Positions 1 through 5,692 of a DNA stretch of 7,590 bases are shown piece by piece. How positions within the stretch are numbered: the stretch's first letter is position 1; the number at the start of each line of letters is the position of its first letter. Made by a program: the position numbers and the translations under genes. The notes below the pieces were generated by a model. The model saw only the letters and a list, made by a program, of their open reading frames with translations. It was not told the DNA's origin and made no database searches. This stretch comes from a bacterium (GTDB lineage Bacteria; Patescibacteriota; Minisyncoccia; UBA6257; UBA9933), in NCBI GenBank assembly GCA_021799155.1, contig JAJZBA010000022.1, forward strand, positions 1-7,590, given 5' to 3'.

Positions 1-638
1 TCCGATCTTGGGTAGAATTCCGGTTTGATTTTTAAATCGTTGAAAGTTTTATAAACAAGTACCTGGTCGCCGGTTTTCAAAAAATCATAAATTTCTTTGG
101 CGATATCATTCTGAAAACGCAGACAACCGCCGGTAAATCGTGAAGAAACTTCTTCGCCGTTTTTATAATAAGGAATACCGTGAATAAAAAAATCTTCATA
201 ATATTGAATTGAATACGGCATAAAAACTGGAAAAAGCGAAGAGAGATGTTTTTCGTGTTTTGCCCCAACACGAAAATAACCGGTCGGCGCCTGAAACCAT
301 TTATCTTCCGGCGATTGATAAGCCAGAGAAAGAGTTTTAATCAATTTTCCGTTGTCGTAAAGATCGGCTTTGTTATTAGTTAAATCGATTTCCACGCCGC
401 GATTTTCGGTCAGTTTTTTTAAAACGCGATTCGAAATTGCGAATTCATTCAAATCTTCGAACGAATCCGAAGCCGTCGATGATGTTTTTTGTAGATTCGC
501 ATCAATTTGTGAATTGGAATCGATTTTTTGCGGAAACAAAAAAAGGCCGAACTTAAAGCCGGCCCCAAAAGCAGCTGCGATAAAAACCGCTCCGAGAAAA
601 ATTATAAATGTTTTACGAAGATAGAATTTCGATTTCAC
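1..638 (-). CDS. L,D-transpeptidase (YkuD family), membrane-anchored, 3' end cut by window
   Basis: Likely forms 3-3 peptidoglycan cross-links, or attaches other groups to peptidoglycan, outside the membrane. 212 residues are visible and the C-terminus lies beyond base 1. Residues about 10-36 form one N-terminal hydrophobic anchor after a basic start (MKSKFYLRK). A Ser/Asn/Asp-rich linker follows to about residue 75, and the YkuD domain starts near 82 (VEIDLTNNKADLYDNGK). The family landmarks are present: APTGYF at 117-122, catalytic-site His153 in HGIPYY, and the nucleophile motif TGGCLRF with Cys172 and Arg174. The start is GTG at 638. An in-frame TAA lies immediately upstream, so no longer version exists and the start falls inside the 3D-domain gene (26-bp overlap). 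No SD is visible; translational coupling to the upstream gene is likely. The family call is firm; the exact reaction is inferred. Confidence 0.93.
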   Translation of the reverse strand, partial: MKSKFYLRKTFIIFLGAVFIAAAFGAGFKFGLFLFPQKIDSNSQIDANLQKTSSTASDSFEDLNEFAISNRVLKKLTENRGVEIDLTNNKADLYDNGKLIKTLSLAYQSPEDKWFQAPTGYFRVGAKHEKHLSSLFPVFMPYSIQYYEDFFIHGIPYYKNGEEVSSRFTGGCLRFQNDIAKEIYDFLKTGDQVLVYKTFNDLKIKPEFYPRS

Positions 639-1104
639 TTATTTTTGTGCCGAATTTGAGCGCTTTTTCTTTACTCGGGAACCAAACATCTATTCTATCG
701 TTGTTTTTTTCATGAAGTCTGTCTTCAACTACAAAAACCTGGTCTCCGAAAATTTTCGGCATTCTGATTCTCGCTCCGAAAGGAAGAAAATTGGCGGCAA
801 CAATTCCTTCTTTGACGTAACTGCCGGAAGCCGTGATAAAAGGAGTATCGTCGGTTTCTTCCGGCGTGCTCGAATAAGCGGTTATAAGAACTTTAACAAC
901 TTTGTATTTTTCCGGTTCGTTTTCTTCTCGAGATTTTAAAACCGAATAATTTTGAGATAGAAGCTCGGTTGAAACTACGGCGGTATCGGTGAAAATTTGA
1001 TTGTTATTTATTGTTGAGCCGCCGGAACTATTGGTTATAAGCGGCTCAATTGATATGACGCTTACTATAAAAAAAGGCAGTACTAAGACTGCGAATCTAC
1101 TCAT
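613..1104 (-). CDS. 3D-domain protein, probable secreted or membrane-anchored cell-wall enzyme
   Basis: 163 residues. Residues 4-19 are hydrophobic after Arg3, giving a signal peptide or anchor, followed by a Ser/Asn/Thr-rich linker. The 3D domain fills about 68-160: ITAYSSTPEETDDTP, TASG (91-94), VAANFLPFGARIRMP, VEDRL (126-130), RIDVWFPS and ALKFG. This is the double-psi beta-barrel fold shared with MltA-type lytic transglycosylases and YocH/resuscitation-type proteins, so peptidoglycan cleavage is the likely role. Two of the three family aspartates are present (Asp128, Asp139). The first, usually in an AVDP-like motif, is Asn105 here. The ATG at 1104 sits 6 nt after a good -10 box, so the mRNA is probably leaderless. 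It is the first gene of a unit with the L,D-transpeptidase. Confidence 0.9.
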   Translation of the reverse strand: MSRFAVLVLPFFIVSVISIEPLITNSSGGSTINNNQIFTDTAVVSTELLSQNYSVLKSREENEPEKYKVVKVLITAYSSTPEETDDTPFITASGSYVKEGIVAANFLPFGARIRMPKIFGDQVFVVEDRLHEKNNDRIDVWFPSKEKALKFGTKISEIEILSS

Positions 1105-1110
1105 GGTTTA

Positions 1111-1138
1111 AGGATAGCAAACCCTAAAAACTTGTCAA
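1111..1138 (-). promoter_or_regulatory. Sigma70-type promoter of the 3D/L,D-transpeptidase unit, leaderless configuration
   Basis: On the minus strand there is a perfect -35 TTGACA (1138-1133), a 16-bp spacer, and TATCCT (1116-1111) preceded by TGC, i.e. an extended -10. Only six bases (TAAACC) separate the -10 from the ATG at 1104, so the expected transcription start coincides with the start codon. The boxes are read directly; the leaderless mRNA is an inference from spacing. Confidence 0.75.
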
Positions 1139-1179
1139 GAGGGGGTTTTAGAGATAAGATAATACATAAGAAATTCAAG

Positions 1180-1305
1180 ACAGCCAAGCGAATAAGTTTC
1201 TCGCTATCGTTCGCTCACTGGCGCTGCTCGCTCGCTCTCCCGCTTCGTTCGAACCATGCCCGCTCGCTCGCAGAGCCGCGCTGCGAAATTTATTCGCTTG
1301 ACTGT
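1180..1305. repeat. 126-bp GC-rich element bounded by 21-bp imperfect inverted repeats
   Basis: The left arm is 1180-1200 and the right arm 1285-1305. They are complementary except at two positions, and one of those can be a G-U pair in RNA. The core of each arm is CAAGCGAATAA / TTATTCGCTTG. The interior is far more GC-rich than its surroundings. It holds direct repeats (GCTCGCTCGC at 1226-1235 and 1262-1271; GCGCTGC at 1221-1227 and 1278-1284), the palindrome TTCGAA (1248-1253) and a weak internal pairing (1220-1227 with 1270-1277). No gene of its own is visible. An open frame crosses it in phase with dnaX, but it looks repeat-derived and not coding. It resembles REP- or MITE-like intergenic repeats; no target-site duplication was evident. 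The right end touches the dnaX -10 box. Confidence 0.7.
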
Positions 1306-1310
1306 ATAAT
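1305..1310 (+). promoter_or_regulatory. dnaX -10 box (TATAAT), leaderless configuration
   Basis: A perfect TATAAT lies 7 nt upstream of the dnaX ATG at 1318, so transcription should begin at or within a base of the start codon. At the 17-bp spacing the -35 position reads TGCGAA, a poor match. TTGACT directly upstream (1298-1303) is far too close to act as its -35. The box begins at the last base of the neighbouring inverted repeat, so the promoter is partly built on that element. Confidence 0.65.
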
Positions 1311-1317
1311 CAACACA

Positions 1318-2409
1318 ATGGCTCTGGCTATTTATCGAAAATATCGGCCTAAAAACTGGTTTGATTTATTGGGTCAGGAAACGGTCTCGGAAATTTTAAA
1401 AAACGCCGGCAAGCTGGACAGACTGGCTCACGCTTATTTGTTTTACGGACCGAAAGGTTCTGGAAAAACCACTACTGCCAGAATCATTGCCAAAGTCGCT
1501 AACTGCCAAAACCGTTTAGACGGCGAACCGTGTAATGAATGTCAGGCTTGTGTTGAAATAGATAAAGGTTTGAGCATGGATATTATTGAAATTGATGCCG
1601 CTTCCAACCGCGGCATTGACGAGATAAGAAATCTCAAAGAAAACATTCGCATCTCGCCGGCCTCGCTTCGTTATAAAGTTTACATAATCGATGAAGCCCA
1701 TCAATTAACAAAAGACGCTTTTAACGCTTTATTAAAAACTTTAGAAGAACCGCCGCGGCACGCGATTTTAATTTTAGTAACCACTGAAATAGAAAAAATG
1801 CCGGCGACTATTGTTTCCCGAACTCAAAGATTCCATTTTAAAAGAGTGCCTCTTCAGATAATCGCTGATAAACTGAAAAATATCGCCAAAGTCGAAAAAA
1901 TTAAAATCAACGACGAAGCGATTGAATTAATTGCAGAAGCGGCTTCCGGCAGTTTTCGCGACGCCGAATCTTTACTCGATCAAATTGCCTCATTAAAAAC
2001 CGGAAAAATTATCGATGTTAAAGATATTGAAGAAAATCTCGGTTCGGCTTCGTTTTCGAGAATTTCGAAATTGGCGGAATTATTAATAAACCAAGAATTG
2101 TCCCCTGCTTTGGAATATCTTTCAAAAATCAACGAAGAAGGATACAATATTGTTCAGTTCAATAAAGATTTAATCCATTATCTGCGCCGAATTTTGGCTT
2201 TAAAATTCGCTCCGGAACTTGAGAATCGTTTTTCCAAAGAATTGACTGACAAAGAACTGGATATAATAAAAAAACACAGTAAAATAATAAATCCGGATAA
2301 AACGATAAAATTGATTAAATCGTTGATTGAGGCCTATACGGAAATGCGCTACTCGCCGTTCGCGATTGTGCCGCTGGAAGTAGCGATAATTGAATGCCTT
2401 AAATCCTGA
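1318..2409 (+). CDS. dnaX: DNA polymerase III clamp-loader subunit gamma/tau, short (gamma-like) form
   Basis: AAA+ ATPase of the clamp loader that places the sliding clamp on DNA; 363 residues. It opens with the family signature YRKYRPKNWFDLLGQE (6-21). Walker A is GPKGSGKT (44-51), the zinc-binding cysteines are C63, C72, C75 and C78, and Walker B is VYIIDEAH (121-128). The arginine-finger motif is SRT (167-169) where E. coli has SRC; the Arg is kept. Sensor 2 is GSFRDAESLLDQ (Arg214). Domain III continues to about 355 and the protein then stops, so the tau-specific domains IV-V that bind helicase and polymerase are absent. ATG 1318 was chosen because MALAIYRKYRP matches the usual DnaX start; an open frame reaches back to a TTG at 1132 but runs through the inverted repeat. 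No SD is present. The gene ends on TGA. Confidence 0.95.
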   Translation: MALAIYRKYRPKNWFDLLGQETVSEILKNAGKLDRLAHAYLFYGPKGSGKTTTARIIAKVANCQNRLDGEPCNECQACVEIDKGLSMDIIEIDAASNRGIDEIRNLKENIRISPASLRYKVYIIDEAHQLTKDAFNALLKTLEEPPRHAILILVTTEIEKMPATIVSRTQRFHFKRVPLQIIADKLKNIAKVEKIKINDEAIELIAEAASGSFRDAESLLDQIASLKTGKIIDVKDIEENLGSASFSRISKLAELLINQELSPALEYLSKINEEGYNIVQFNKDLIHYLRRILALKFAPELENRFSKELTDKELDIIKKHSKIINPDKTIKLIKSLIEAYTEMRYSPFAIVPLEVAIIECLKS

Positions 2410-2588
2410 GTATTTTGAAGCAAAAGTAAAACAATTTTGGTCGGACAATACATGTTTTGATAAAAATAATTTCTCAAAAATCTATTTTAAAAAGAATAAA
2501 ATAAAAACAAATCGAAAAAATATCGGCGATTCTTATTTTGGTATATTAAAAATTAAGGTTAAATCCAGTTCATATTTAAACCGAAAAA

Positions 2589-2618
2589 TTGCAGGATGGA
2601 TAGAGGGTATGATACAAT
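2589..2618 (+). promoter_or_regulatory. Probable promoter for tRNA-Gln and the antiporter gene
   Basis: There is an extended -10 TGATACAAT (TG at 2610-2611, TACAAT 2613-2618) with a weak -35 TTGCAG (2589-2594) at 18 bp. The expected start near 2625 leaves about 10 nt of tRNA leader for RNase P. A second TATAAT at 2627-2632 is too close to the tRNA 5' end (2636) to make the tRNA, but could start shorter transcripts. The 226 bases between dnaX and the tRNA are AT-rich; I see no convincing gene or terminator in them. Confidence 0.55.
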
Positions 2619-2635
2619 GTGTCAATTATAATTAA

Positions 2636-2707
2636 TGCCGGGTGGTGCAATCGGTAACACGTCTCCCTTTGGAGGAGAAGTTCGGGGTTCGAATCCCTGC
2701 CCGGCAG
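2636..2707 (+). tRNA. tRNA-Gln (anticodon UUG)
   Basis: A full cloverleaf is visible. The acceptor stem is TGCCGGG (2636-2642) with CCCGGCA (2700-2706), closed by the U1-A72 pair typical of bacterial tRNA-Gln. The D-arm is GTG/CAC. The anticodon stem is TCTCC/GGAGA around the loop CTTTGGA, giving anticodon TTG at 2669-2671. The variable region has 4 nt. The T-arm is CGGGG/CCCTG (one G-U pair) with loop TTCGAAT. The discriminator is G2707, as expected for Gln. CCA is not encoded (the next bases are CAATG), so a CCA-adding enzyme is required. Whether it is charged directly by GlnRS or through GatCAB cannot be told here. Confidence 0.95.
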
Positions 2708-2709
2708 CA

Positions 2710-4395
2710 ATGTCAACAGGAATTTTTGAATTAGCCATCGTTATTTTAATTGCGGCGGGACTGGGAATTGCTGCCCGCTTATTAAAACAACCCGTTATTC
2801 TGGCTTATATTTTTACCGGCATCATCATCGGCGTTTTCGGATTTCTTCATCTGGGAGACAAAGAAGTTTTTAAAGTTTTTTCCGAATTGGGAATAATGTT
2901 TTTGCTTTTTCTAATAGGACTGGAAATTAATTACGCTTCTTTAAGATTAGTCGGCAAGGCGTCGCTTTTGGTTGGCTTGGCTCAAATAGTTTTTACCGCC
3001 GCCATCGGTTATTTGATATCGGTTTTTTTGGGATTCAACCATCTTCATTCTCTTTACATCGCCGTTGCCCTGACTTTTTCCAGCACCATTATTGTTATTA
3101 AACTTCTTTCAGAAAAAAGAGACACCAACAGTCTTTATGGGAAAATCAGCGTCGGTTTCCTTTTGGTTCAGGATTTTATAGCGATTCTGATTTTGATTTT
3201 TTTGGCCGGCATCCACAATGGCGGAGAAATCGTTTTAAGCGACATTATTTTAACGGTTTTAAAAGGATTGGCGCTTTTTGCTTTAATGATTTATCTTGGT
3301 AGAAAAATTTTGCCTTTAATTTTTGACAAAATCGCCCATTCTCAGGAACTTCTGTTTTTAACCAGTCTTGCCTGGTGTCTGACAGCGGCCGCTGCAATCG
3401 CCAAAACCGGATTTTCCATAGAAATCGGCGGTTTTTTAGCCGGTTTGGCTTTAGCTAATTCTTCGGAGAGTTTTCAAATTTCCGCCAGAATTCGTTCGTT
3501 AAGAGATTTCTTTATTTTGATTTTTTTCGTAATTTTGGGGTCGTCTCTGATTTTTTCCGATTTTTCCGGTCTTATTTGGCCAATTATCGTTTTATCACTC
3601 TTTGTTTTAATCGGTAATCCCTTGATTGTTTTAATCATTATGGGTTTGATGGGATATCGAAAAAGAACCGGTTTTCTCTGCGGCGTAACAGTGGCTCAAA
3701 TTTCGGAATTTAGTTTGATTTTAGCGGCTTTAGGATACAAGCTCGGACATTTAAATGAAAAGGTTGTTTCGTTAATTACGGCCGTCGGTATTATTACTAT
3801 TACCCTTTCTACCTATTTGATTGTTTATGCCGACAAAATTTTTAAACGTTTTTCCCGAATCCTTTCTTTGTTTGAACGAAAAAGAATAAAAGAAGACGAT
3901 TCTTTCATTAAGCAATTTAAAAAACCGATAATTTTAATCGGCTCTCATCGCTTGGGTCAAAGCATTGCCTATCACATTCCCAAAGAAAATCTTTTAATTG
4001 TTGATTTTGACCCGGAAGTAATCGGCCAGCTGAAAAAATACGGCTTTGATTATATTTTCGGCGATATTGGAGATGCAGAAATTTTTGAAAGAGTAAATTT
4101 TGAAGAAGCCCGTCTGGTTATTTCAACCGGTCCGAATTTTGAAGACAATTTCACCCTCTTGAAAGAACTTAATTCTCTTAAAAACAGAGATAAAATGAAA
4201 ATTGTTTTAAGGGCGGCCGACGAAAAAGAAGCCAAGATTTTATACAAAGAAGGCGCAGATTATGTTTTGCTTCCTCATTTTACTTCAGGACAATACTTGG
4301 GAAAAACCATTGCCGTTGACCCGGAATTGAAAATTTTAGAGCAACTCAAAAAAAGAGATTTGGAATTATTAGGAAAAATCAATCATAAAATATAA
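2710..4395 (+). CDS. CPA2/Kef-type cation:proton antiporter with C-terminal RCK_N domain
   Basis: Inner-membrane monovalent cation (K+ or Na+)/H+ exchanger; 561 residues. Residues 1-375 hold about 12-13 hydrophobic segments. Family motifs are the N-terminal RLLKQPVILAYIFTGIIIG, LFLIGLEI (66-73), FSSTIIVIKLLSEK (123-136) and LLVQDFIAI (151-159), whose Gln-Asp pair (Asp155 the likely ion/proton site) is Kef-like, plus GGFLAGLALA (240-249). After a basic linker (about 376-404), residues 406-535 form a Rossmann TrkA_N/RCK_N domain: IILIGSHRLG, acidic VDFDPEV at the end of the second strand, and FGDIGDAE. The glycine loop is GSHRLG, with His for the middle Gly. No RCK_C domain follows. ATG 2710 was chosen because it begins the first membrane segment; an in-frame ATG at 2635 would translate the tRNA. 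The start lies 2 nt after the tRNA with no SD. Substrate is not determinable. Confidence 0.92.
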   Translation: MSTGIFELAIVILIAAGLGIAARLLKQPVILAYIFTGIIIGVFGFLHLGDKEVFKVFSELGIMFLLFLIGLEINYASLRLVGKASLLVGLAQIVFTAAIGYLISVFLGFNHLHSLYIAVALTFSSTIIVIKLLSEKRDTNSLYGKISVGFLLVQDFIAILILIFLAGIHNGGEIVLSDIILTVLKGLALFALMIYLGRKILPLIFDKIAHSQELLFLTSLAWCLTAAAAIAKTGFSIEIGGFLAGLALANSSESFQISARIRSLRDFFILIFFVILGSSLIFSDFSGLIWPIIVLSLFVLIGNPLIVLIIMGLMGYRKRTGFLCGVTVAQISEFSLILAALGYKLGHLNEKVVSLITAVGIITITLSTYLIVYADKIFKRFSRILSLFERKRIKEDDSFIKQFKKPIILIGSHRLGQSIAYHIPKENLLIVDFDPEVIGQLKKYGFDYIFGDIGDAEIFERVNFEEARLVISTGPNFEDNFTLLKELNSLKNRDKMKIVLRAADEKEAKILYKEGADYVLLPHFTSGQYLGKTIAVDPELKILEQLKKRDLELLGKINHKI

Positions 4396-4405
4396 AATCC
4401 TCTTA

Positions 4406-4438
4406 TTATTTATTACTAGATTGTTATTTATTACTAGA
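4406..4438 (+). repeat. Two direct copies of a 15-bp AT-rich repeat
   Basis: TTATTTATTACTAGA occurs at 4406-4420 and 4424-4438 (period 18), just after the antiporter stop codon. It opens the 388-bp gene-free stretch 4396-4783 between the convergent antiporter and ftsX genes. That stretch holds palindromes and tandem repeats (listed separately) and no open frame I would support. No GC-rich stem followed by a T-run marks a terminator for either side. Confidence 0.7.
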
Positions 4439-4454
4439 CTAAACTAATATGACA

Positions 4455-4489
4455 TATCTAATATAAAGACGATCGTCTGTTATTAGATA
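4455..4489. repeat. 35-bp imperfect palindrome centred on GACGATCGTC
   Basis: The outer arms TATCTAATA (4455-4463) and TATTAGATA (4481-4489) match perfectly. The perfect 12-bp palindrome AGACGATCGTCT (4467-4478) lies between them. Three unpaired bases on one side and two on the other separate outer from inner arms. Its 10-bp core is identical to the core of the larger palindrome 150 bp downstream. Confidence 0.8.
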
Positions 4490-4551
4490 ATTATGGCTTT
4501 GAGCAGTTTTCCTGGTGTCGGATAATATTTTAAATTAAATTATTTTCTACA

Positions 4552-4586
4552 ATAAAATAAGATAAAATAAAATAAGATAAGATAAA
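4552..4586 (+). repeat. Seven tandem pentanucleotide units (ATAAR)
   Basis: T recurs every 5 bases from 4553 to 4583, giving seven units ATAAA or ATAAG. The tract is purine-rich and has no C. It could simply be slippage-prone low-complexity DNA, or easily melted DNA beside the palindromes. Confidence 0.75.
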
Positions 4587-4603
4587 AATGTAAGTATGAT
4601 AAT

Positions 4604-4641
4604 TTACTAAAGTAAATGACGATCGTCATTTACTTTAGTAA
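4604..4641. repeat. Perfect 38-bp palindrome centred on GACGATCGTC
   Basis: The left half TTACTAAAGTAAATGACGA (4604-4622) is the exact reverse complement of 4623-4641, with no spacer. Each half has a smaller hairpin of its own (TTTACT-AA-AGTAAA on the left), so cruciform or clover shapes are possible. It lies between convergent genes, but the stem is AT-rich and has no T-run, so it is not a typical intrinsic terminator. A protein-binding site or a mobile palindromic element is equally possible. Confidence 0.9.
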
Positions 4642-4668
4642 TTCAAGTAATTCAAGTAAGTCAAGTAA
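4642..4668 (+). repeat. Three tandem 9-bp iteron-like repeats (NTCAAGTAA)
   Basis: TCAAGTAA occurs at 4643-4650, 4652-4659 and 4661-4668 with an exact 9-bp period, and a partial fourth (CTCAG) follows. The array directly abuts the 38-bp palindrome. A related 11-mer, GATAATTTACT, occurs at 4598-4608 and again at 4705-4715. The layout resembles small iteron arrays, but no DnaA box matching TTATNCACA was found nearby. Confidence 0.75.
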
Positions 4669-4735
4669 CTCAGAAAATTGTTTCGCGGCGCTTTTATTGT
4701 GCTGGATAATTTACTTATTAAAATTAAAGTACTGA

Positions 4736-4777
4736 TTAGTTAACTAAATTATGATCGTTAAAAAGTTGACTAACTAA
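4736..4777. repeat. Degenerate palindrome around GATC next to the ftsX stop
   Basis: The left part TTAGTTAACTAA (4736-4747) is itself a perfect 12-bp palindrome. TTAGTT..AACT pairs with AGTT..AACTAA in 4764-4777, with a 3-base bulge, around GATC (4753-4756). It is weaker than the other two palindromes but shares a GATC near its centre, suggesting a decayed relative. It ends 6 bp before the ftsX stop codon. Confidence 0.5.
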
Positions 4778-4783
4778 TAATTG

Positions 4784-5692
4784 TTATATTCGCAAATATT
4801 TTCTAATCGCGATGCTCGAAGAAATAATTCCCAGACCGATACCGAAAAGTAATTGGTAGCCTAAGAAAACGAATAAATTAGATAAGAAATAAGACCAAAG
4901 ATTAATTTCCGGAATAAAAATTTTAAGATAAGGAGAAGTAAAATAAACAGCCGGCAAAGCGATGACAACGCTTAAAATTCCGGCGACCAAACCGTAAATT
5001 ATCCCTTCCACGATATAAGGCCCTCTGATAAAAGAATTGGAGGCGCCGACCAACCGCATAATTCCTATTTCTTCGCGATTGGAATAAATGGCTAATCTGA
5101 TAGTGTTAAAATTCACTAAAACGGCGACGGCGGCAAGAAAAATAATGAGAATAAGGCCGCCCTTTTTAGCCGTATCAACGATTTTGCCCAGTCTTTCAAT
5201 CACCACCGCATTTTGAGCGTAAGTCACCTTTTCAAACCAGGCTTTGAAATTTGTTTTTTCCAGATTATCGGCGATAGTCGCGTATTCTTTCGGATTATAA
5301 GCTTTGATGTTTAAAGAAGCAAGAAGCGGATTTTCCTGCAGTTCTTCCAAGGACTGGGTTATCATAGGATTGTCTTTATGCCTTTCTTTGAAAATTTCCA
5401 AAGCTTTGTCGCGAGAAATATAATCCACGCTTTTAACTTCAGCCAAAGTTTCCAGAGACTTTTTTGCTTGAAGAATTTCGTCTTCGGGAGTATCGGCTTT
5501 AAAATAAACGCTGATATCTATTTTATTTTCAAGACTTGCAATGGCGTTTTTAGTCAAAATATTAAAAATTATTAACCCTTCAAAAACCAATAAAGCGATA
5601 ACGACGATTGAAAGCGTGGCGGCCGAAAGCCAACCGTTGCGCCAAAATCCCAGAAAGCCGTATTTAATTATGCGAAAAAGTGTAGTAAGCAT
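4784..5692 (-). CDS. ftsX: Cell division protein FtsX, membrane subunit of the FtsEX complex
   Basis: 302 residues, a normal FtsX length. It partners the FtsE ATPase and passes conformational change across the membrane to activate peptidoglycan hydrolases at the division site. Four membrane segments lie at about 24-46, 178-198, 228-252 and 270-294. A large extracytoplasmic loop (about 47-177) lies between the first two and contains ISVYFKADTPEDEI, SVDYISRDKALEIFKE and ENPLLASLNIKAYNP, all typical of FtsX. The cytoplasmic coupling segment is YSNREEIGIMRLVGAS (203-218). ATG 5692 gives the usual short N-terminus before TM1. The 68-bp gap to ftsE is AT-rich with no SD before the ATG. It should be cotranscribed with ftsE and perhaps prfB. 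Confidence 0.95.
   Translation of the reverse strand: MLTTLFRIIKYGFLGFWRNGWLSAATLSIVVIALLVFEGLIIFNILTKNAIASLENKIDISVYFKADTPEDEILQAKKSLETLAEVKSVDYISRDKALEIFKERHKDNPMITQSLEELQENPLLASLNIKAYNPKEYATIADNLEKTNFKAWFEKVTYAQNAVVIERLGKIVDTAKKGGLILIIFLAAVAVLVNFNTIRLAIYSNREEIGIMRLVGASNSFIRGPYIVEGIIYGLVAGILSVVIALPAVYFTSPYLKIFIPEINLWSYFLSNLFVFLGYQLLFGIGLGIISSSIAIRKYLRI

Noticed and set aside
77..939. Several short open frames opposite or shifted to the L,D-transpeptidase and 3D-domain genes
   Set aside because: They overlap well-supported genes in other frames and show no motifs. The frame at 77-271 is the L,D-transpeptidase read out of phase.
1132..1317. A 62-codon N-terminal extension of dnaX from a TTG at 1132
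   Set aside because: It translates through the inverted-repeat element and upstream of the best promoter; the known DnaX N-terminus matches the ATG at 1318.
2390..2635. An 81-codon open frame overlapping the end of dnaX on the plus strand
   Set aside because: It has a TTG start with no SD, low-complexity Lys/Asn/Ile-rich sequence typical of AT-rich noncoding DNA, no recognisable motif, and it runs into the tRNA promoter.
2635..2709. A 25-codon extension of the antiporter starting at ATG 2635
   Set aside because: These codons are the tRNA-Gln gene read as protein; the antiporter's first membrane segment starts at the ATG at 2710.
4604..4641. An intrinsic terminator serving the antiporter or ftsX
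   Set aside because: The stem is AT-rich, no T-run follows on either strand, and it lies about 140-210 bp from both stop codons.
4396..4783. A classical chromosomal origin (oriC)
   Set aside because: No TTATNCACA DnaA boxes were found and dnaA/dnaN are not adjacent; dnaX nearby is not an origin marker.
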